Below are positions 6,713 to 10,038 of a DNA stretch of 10,038 nucleotides, piece by piece. The position numbers and the translations under genes are program-made. The stretch is from Lachnospiraceae bacterium (lineage in GTDB: Bacteria; Bacillota; Clostridia; Lachnospirales; Lachnospiraceae). The DNA is taken from positions 1-10,038 of the forward strand of contig CAAEEI010000151.1 in NCBI GenBank assembly GCA_900754855.1, in the 5' to 3' direction. Every line of letters starts with the position of its first letter. Positions within the stretch are counted from its first letter, which is position 1. The notes beneath the pieces were generated by a model. That model was not told the DNA's origin and did not search any database. It saw only the letters and a program-made list of their open reading frames with translations.

Positions 6713-7021
6713 ATGGACGAAAGAAGAACTGCGGCAATCTTCAAAGCATTTTGTGATGAAAACCGTATTAGAATTATAAAGCTACTGCGTTCGGGCGAAA
6801 AATGTGCTTGCAAGTTGTTGGAAGAAATCAATGTGACACAGCCCACGCTTTCTCATCATATGAAAATACTTTGTGACACTGAAATTGTTGTTGGTCGCAA
6901 AGAGGGAAAATGGACGCACTATTCCATTTCAGAAAAAGGCGTGAAGCAGGCAAAGGAATGTTTGGAGCAGTTAACAACACTTGATGTTGAATACAAAAAC
7001 AAGTCGTGTTGTGAAAAGTGA
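6713..7021 (+). CDS. arsR: ArsR-family metalloregulatory repressor
   Basis: This is a 102-residue winged-helix protein of the ArsR/SmtB family. It starts MDERRTAAIFKAFCDENRIR. The recognition helix region is VTQPTLSHHMKILCD (41-55), followed by the wing GRKEGKWTHYSIS (61-73). Cys31 and Cys33 in EKCACKLLEE correspond to the alpha-3 arsenite site of the classical ArsR (CxC in ELCVCDL). Further cysteines are at 14, 54, 83, 99 and 100. The start is set by GGAGGTGA (6696-6703), nine bases upstream. It should repress its own operon and release DNA on binding As(III) or Sb(III). It is the first gene of the cassette and shows the AT-rich codon use of the island. Confidence 0.93.
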   Translation: MDERRTAAIFKAFCDENRIRIIKLLRSGEKCACKLLEEINVTQPTLSHHMKILCDTEIVVGRKEGKWTHYSISEKGVKQAKECLEQLTTLDVEYKNKSCCEK

Positions 7022-7109
7022 GGAAGTTTATAGATTACTTTTCCACACGGCTTATAAAACCGTCAATATATAGATGTATTGCAATATAACTATATGAAGG
7101 GAGCTTTTT
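7022..7109 (+). promoter_or_regulatory. arsR-permease intergenic region
   Basis: These 88 bases hold a small ACGG/CCGT stem (7047-7063 region) and an AT-rich ATATAG...CTATAT inverted repeat (7068-7095, 16-base gap). No consensus promoter is evident. GAAGGGAG (7096-7103) provides the ribosome site of the permease. Confidence 0.3.
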
Positions 7110-8123
7110 ATGGAAACACTAAAAATTGGTTGGGACTTTTTTCAAAATGAAGTCCTCGGTATGGGTTGGCTGAGTAGGCTCATATCAACTATATTGAATG
7201 CCTGCGGCTTAGATACTACAAGCAGAGTAGGCAGCAGCATTCAGTTCTTCATTTACGACACTATAAAAATTATGGTACTGCTCGGTGTGTTGATTTTGAT
7301 TATTTCGTATATTCAAAGTTATTTTCCCCCCGAAAGAACAAAAAAGATACTTAGCAGATTTCACGGGATATGGGCAAATATCATTGCCGCATTACTTGGT
7401 ACGGTAACGCCATTTTGTTCGTGTTCCTCTATTCCGTTGTTTATCGGATTTACAAGTGCGGGTTTGCCGCTTGGCGTTACATTTTCTTTTTTGATTTCTT
7501 CGCCAATGGTTGACCTCGGTAGTCTTGTTTTACTGATGAGCATATTTGGTTGGAAAGTTGCCGTTTTGTATGTTGTTTTCGGTTTGGCAATTGCGGTTGT
7601 CGGCGGTACGCTGATTGAAAAACTACACCTTGAAAATCAAGTGGAAGAATATATCCGAAACGGTCACGCTATTGATGTTCCACAGGAAGAACTGCATTTC
7701 AAAGACCGTATGAAATATGCTTGGGAACAGGTCGTTTCAACAGCGAAAAAGGTTGCGCCTTATGTGTTAATCGGTGTCGGTATCGGTGCAATTATTCACA
7801 ACTGGATACCCGAAGATTTCATTGTCAAGGTGCTTGGGGATAACAATCCGTTTGGTGTTGTGCTTGCTACTATCGCAGGTGTTCCAATGTATGCGGATAT
7901 TTTCGGTACAATCCCGATTGCAGAAGCCTTACTTGCAAAGGGTGCTTTGCTCGGCGTTGTCCTTTCCTTTATGATGGGCGTAACCACCCTTTCTCTCCCG
8001 TCAATGATTATGCTTCGTAAGGCGGTTAAGCCAAAGCTGCTCGGCATTTTCATTGCAATATGCACAGCCGGTATTATCGTTGTAGGCTATTTCTTCAACG
8101 CAATACAATATTTAATTGTTTAG
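7110..8123 (+). CDS. arsP: ArsP/DUF318-type permease (putative arsenical efflux)
   Basis: This is a 337-residue integral membrane protein of the DUF318 (ArsP/SO_0444) permease family. A hydrophobic segment lies at about 43-70, followed by a dense hydrophobic block at 88-168, a cytoplasmic-looking loop (170-207) rich in charge, and further membrane segments from 216 to the end. The signature TPFCSCSSIP (100-109) carries Cys103 and Cys105. SSPMVDLGS, GVPMYADIFGTIPI and MMGVTTLSLPS are other family motifs. Characterised ArsP proteins export trivalent organoarsenicals, and other members have been linked to metal export. Here the position between arsR and arsC suggests arsenical efflux, possibly of inorganic arsenite. 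Substrate specificity cannot be read from the sequence. The gene is 88 bases after arsR and 18 bases before the thioredoxin-like gene. Confidence 0.88.
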   Translation: METLKIGWDFFQNEVLGMGWLSRLISTILNACGLDTTSRVGSSIQFFIYDTIKIMVLLGVLILIISYIQSYFPPERTKKILSRFHGIWANIIAALLGTVTPFCSCSSIPLFIGFTSAGLPLGVTFSFLISSPMVDLGSLVLLMSIFGWKVAVLYVVFGLAIAVVGGTLIEKLHLENQVEEYIRNGHAIDVPQEELHFKDRMKYAWEQVVSTAKKVAPYVLIGVGIGAIIHNWIPEDFIVKVLGDNNPFGVVLATIAGVPMYADIFGTIPIAEALLAKGALLGVVLSFMMGVTTLSLPSMIMLRKAVKPKLLGIFIAICTAGIIVVGYFFNAIQYLIV

Positions 8124-8141
8124 TTTTAGGAGGTTATCATT

Positions 8142-8468
8142 ATGGCATTGTTTAATTTTGGAAAGAAAAGAGAAGAAGAAAAAATCACAAATGATTGCTG
8201 CCCTGATTTGAAAGAGGGTGAAATCTGTTGTATCAAGGTGTTAGGTGCTGGTTGTAAATCCTGTCACGAACAGTATGAGAACGCTAAACAGGCAGTAAAG
8301 GATATGGGGCTTTCCGTAGAGGTAGAATACATTACCGATATGCAGAAAGTAATGGAACACGGTGTTATGAGTATGCCAGCCCTTGTTGTCAATGAAAAGG
8401 TTGTCGCTATGGGCAAGGTTTTGAAAGCCGCTGATGTAGTTGCTCTGCTGCACAAGCTGGGTTTTTAA
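8142..8468 (+). CDS. Small thioredoxin-fold protein (redox-active disulfide protein type)
   Basis: This is a 108-residue protein with a C-terminal thioredoxin-like fold of the thioredoxin_3/TM0996-MTH895 type. The active site is GAGCKSC (Cys38, Cys41). MSMPALVVN (76-84) supplies the cis-proline at 79, and the fold ends with the helix KAADVVALLHKLGF. It has a charged N-terminal extension of about 28 residues with two vicinal cysteine pairs (19-20 and 29-30), which could bind As(III) or take part in redox exchange. Genes of this type often accompany DUF318 permeases. It sits between the permease and arsC, so a role as electron donor for ArsC or as an arsenite-handling partner is plausible but inferred. 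AGGAGG about nine bases before the ATG fixes the start. Confidence 0.87.
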   Translation: MALFNFGKKREEEKITNDCCPDLKEGEICCIKVLGAGCKSCHEQYENAKQAVKDMGLSVEVEYITDMQKVMEHGVMSMPALVVNEKVVAMGKVLKAADVVALLHKLGF

Positions 8469-8470
8469 CG

Positions 8471-8863
8471 ATGGATAAGAAAAAAGTAGCTTTTATTTGC
8501 GTGCATAACTCCTGCCGCAGTCAGATTGCAGAAGCATTGGGAAAACATTTGACGGGAGATAAGTTTGATTTCTATTCTGCTGGAACAGAAACAAAATCAC
8601 AAATCAATCAGGACGCTGTGCGACTTATGAAACAGCTTTATGGGATAAATATGGAGCAAAGCCAGTATAGCAAGACGATTGATAAAATCCCCACGCCTGA
8701 TATTGCGATTTCAATGGGATGTGATGTCGGCTGTCCCTATATCGGTAGAGCGTTTGATGATAATTGGGGACTTCCCGATCCGACAGGCAAGAGTGATGAA
8801 TATTTTATACAGGTCATTGAGAGAATAACTCAAAAAATAAAAGACTTGAAATTAGAAAAGTAA
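8471..8863 (+). CDS. arsC: Arsenate reductase ArsC (low-MW phosphatase type)
   Basis: ArsC reduces arsenate to arsenite. This 130-residue protein has the P-loop CVHNSCR (CX5R: Cys10, Arg16) followed by SQIAEA, and the general-acid loop LPDPTGKSDEYF (101-112). This is the thioredoxin-linked, low-molecular-weight tyrosine-phosphatase-like type. The redox cysteines appear to be Cys84 and Cys88 in SMGCDVGCPYI, with three residues between them rather than the six of S. aureus ArsC (82 and 89). Cys15 in the P-loop is also present. The ATG is two bases after the preceding stop and lacks a clear ribosome site, so translation is probably coupled to the thioredoxin-like gene. Full length. Confidence 0.93.
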   Translation: MDKKKVAFICVHNSCRSQIAEALGKHLTGDKFDFYSAGTETKSQINQDAVRLMKQLYGINMEQSQYSKTIDKIPTPDIAISMGCDVGCPYIGRAFDDNWGLPDPTGKSDEYFIQVIERITQKIKDLKLEK

Positions 8864-8864
8864 C

Positions 8865-9154
8865 ATGAAAGCTACAGAATGGATATATTGCCCTGTCTGC
8901 GGCAATAAAACCCGAACAATGATACAATAAAATACTGAGATGCTTGCAGTCAGTAAATAGTTATGTATGCCGCAGTATGCGTTACAACGGGGCAAGGCGT
9001 ACTTCCTCAAGACTGCTGGATAAGGTAATCGGCGGAGAATAAAAAATTTCCCTTGTTTCAGCTCATAAGGGCAAAAACAGAGACCGTTTCAAGTTTTGTG
9101 TAAACTCAAAAAACTGATATAAGATATGTCATTAGTTACTCCGGGCAGAGCCGA
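8865..9154 (+). pseudogene. Decayed Cys-rich KTR-domain gene, interrupted
   Basis: ATG at 8865 opens a frame reading MKATEWIYCPVCGNKTR, the start of Cys-rich KTR proteins found in Firmicute conjugative transposons. It hits TAA at 8928-8930. Reading on past it gives N-T-E, where intact members (from memory) have RED-TE. Similarity then stops for about 105 bases and seems to resume at 9047 in another frame as FPLF, then K-T-E-T at 9074-9085, and Q-S-R at 9146-9154. The distance from FPLF to QSR (108 bases) is close to the roughly 102 expected from family members. The N-terminal match is clear. The 3' half is weaker and includes an in-frame stop. It begins two bases after arsC, and its product is not functional. 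Confidence 0.6.
8938..9043 (+). other. Unrelated segment within the KTR remnant
   Basis: This stretch of about 105 bases separates the two KTR-like parts. One frame is open from before 8938 to TAA at 9040-9042 and ends with RRTSSRLLDKVIGGE, which looks protein-like but was not recognised. There are no obvious inverted ends or target duplications. It may be a recombination scar joining fragments of two different element genes. Confidence 0.35.
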
Positions 9155-9172
9155 TTTTTTGAGGTTCTGCCC
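9143..9172 (+). terminator. Hairpin terminator after the KTR remnant
   Basis: GGGCAGAGCC (9143-9152) pairs with GGTTCTGCCC (9163-9172), ten pairs with one G-U, and the loop contains six T. The following bases TTGCTTGTATT are moderately T-rich. The stem begins inside the remains of the KTR 3' end, where intact members of this family commonly have a terminator. It would also end the ars transcript, since none is seen closer to arsC. Confidence 0.65.
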
Positions 9173-9180
9173 TTGCTTGT

Positions 9181-9208
9181 ATTATAATGCAGTTTCCAGA
9201 CATGTCAA
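9181..9208 (-). promoter_or_regulatory. Minus-strand promoter-like sequence near the IS end
   Basis: On the minus strand TTGACA (9208-9203) and TATAAT (9186-9181) are 16 bases apart. The direction is away from the IS transposase and toward the ars genes, so it would give antisense RNA over the KTR remnant and arsC. Outward promoters at IS ends are known. Activity here is only predicted. Confidence 0.4.
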
Positions 9209-9210
9209 GC

Positions 9211-9231
9211 AGGGCTGGCTGAGTCAGCCCT
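9211..9231. repeat. Hairpin just downstream of the transposase stop
   Basis: AGGGCTG (9211-9217) and CAGCCCT (9225-9231) form a perfect seven-pair stem with a seven-base loop, 17 bases past the transposase stop codon. There is no T tract on either strand. It may reduce transposase read-through. Confidence 0.4.
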
Positions 9232-9248
9232 AACAGGACAGAAACAGC

Positions 9249-10038
9249 TTATAATCCGGATAATCGTTCTTCAAAAAATATTTCCAGCTGCGAATGGATC
9301 TGTCCCCAATCCTGGCGGTGTCCAGTCCATTTTTTTGTGATATCCACCATGGCCAGATACAGCATTTTCAGGAGACTCTCATCCGAAGGGAATACCGTCT
9401 TAGATTTCGTGACCTTCCGCAGCTGCCGGTTAAATCCCTCGATGGTATTCGTGGTATAGATTAAGCGGCGAACCGCTTCCGGATACTTGAAATACGTTGA
9501 AAGATTCGCCCAGTTGTCCTTCCATGATTTTGCGATTTTGGGATATTTCCCTCTCCATTTCTCATCAAAGCTATCCAGTTCAGCCAGTGCAATTTCTTCT
9601 GTTGGGGCTGCATATACACGTTTCAGATCAGCCATCAACGGCTTGTGTTCCTTGTAGGAAACAAACTTTGTCGTATTCCGGATCTGATGGATAATGCACT
9701 GCTGGATCTCAGTATCTGGGAAAACGGCTTCAATCGCCTGGGGAAAGCCTGTCAGGCCGTCTACGCATGCGATTAGGATATCTTCTACGCCACGGTTCTT
9801 TAGTCCGTTCAAAATGGAAAGCCAGAACTTTGCACTCTCATTTTGCCCTACATACATGCCTAGCACGTCTTTATGCCCTTCCATGTCGATTCCGATAGCG
9901 ACATAAACCGCACGTTTTACAATCCTGCCTTCATTACGGACATGGTAATGGATAGCGTCCATGAAAACGACCGCATAGATTTCCTCCAAAGGCCGTTCCT
10001 GCCATTCTTTTACGATGGGCAGGATTTTATCCGTGATC
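9249..10038 (-). mobile_element. IS256-family (mutator-type) transposase, 5' end beyond window
   Basis: The minus-strand frame is open from the window edge to a TAA at 9251-9249, giving 262 visible codons starting ITDKILPIVKEW. It carries the DDE triad of the IS256/mutator family: Asp in FMDAIHYH (codon at 9959-9957), Asp in CVDGLTGFPQAI, and Glu in TNTIEGFNRQL, with spacings of about 66 and 107 residues. The family signature IQQCIIHQIRN, with its C-x2-H, is also present. Full members have about 390-410 residues, so roughly the first third is missing beyond the window. There is no frameshift in the visible part. A TTG at 9989 is internal, not the true start. The protein would catalyse cut-and-paste or copy-out transposition of its element. 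Confidence 0.93.

Noticed and set aside
9041..9071. Minus-strand terminator CCCTT/AAGGG with T tract
   Set aside because: The stem has only five pairs with a 12-base loop, and the stretch is better explained as decayed KTR coding sequence.
1..10038. CRISPR arrays, tRNA or rRNA genes, phage defence systems, toxin-antitoxin pairs
   Set aside because: No regularly spaced repeats, no cloverleaf or rRNA signature sequences, and no matching protein pairs were seen on either strand.

Overview
The window looks like chromosomal DNA of a low-to-mid GC Firmicute, most likely a gut clostridium of the Lachnospiraceae type. That guess rests on strong AGGAGG ribosome sites, the clostridial-style thi operon with short ThiC and family-2 ThiF, the ArsR/permease/thioredoxin/ArsC cassette, and a Cys-rich KTR gene remnant typical of Firmicute conjugative elements. 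The species cannot be named from the sequence alone.

Region 1 (1-112) is the last 36 codons of an unidentified gene. Region 2 (120-6349) is a thiamine biosynthesis operon. A consensus sigma-A promoter (120-148) drives a leader with a TPP riboswitch (about 164-251) and an intrinsic terminator (269-305). The genes follow in the order thiS, thiF, thiG, thiH, a tenI-like/thiD fusion and thiC, ending at a hairpin (6308-6349). ThiS, ThiF, ThiG and ThiH make the thiazole moiety from a sulfur carrier, dehydroglycine and deoxyxylulose phosphate. The TenI-like domain probably aromatises the thiazole. ThiC makes HMP-P from AIR and the ThiD domain phosphorylates it to HMP-PP. A clear thiamine-phosphate synthase (ThiE) active site is not visible, so the coupling enzyme may be encoded elsewhere. 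The genes are tightly packed, with thiS/thiF and thiH/tenI-thiD overlapping.

Region 3 (about 6361-8863) has a visibly more AT-rich composition and different codon use. It starts with a non-coding stretch holding hairpins and a short ORF that may be the stub of a transposon gene. An arsenic-resistance operon follows, with its own consensus promoter overlapped by two inverted repeats: arsR, an ArsP/DUF318-type permease, a small thioredoxin-fold protein and an ArsC arsenate reductase.

Region 4 (8864-10038) is mobile-element debris. A decayed Cys-rich KTR gene appears to be split by about 105 bases of unrelated DNA. After it comes an IS256-family transposase on the minus strand that runs off the right edge. 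The ars cassette therefore appears to have been acquired horizontally and to sit next to the end of the housekeeping thi operon.

No clearly undescribed system was found. The points most worth a second look are the TenI-ThiD fusion, an arsenic operon with arsenate reductase whose only exporter is ArsP-like, the thiS tail that doubles as the thiF ribosome site, and the nested remnants to the right of arsC.
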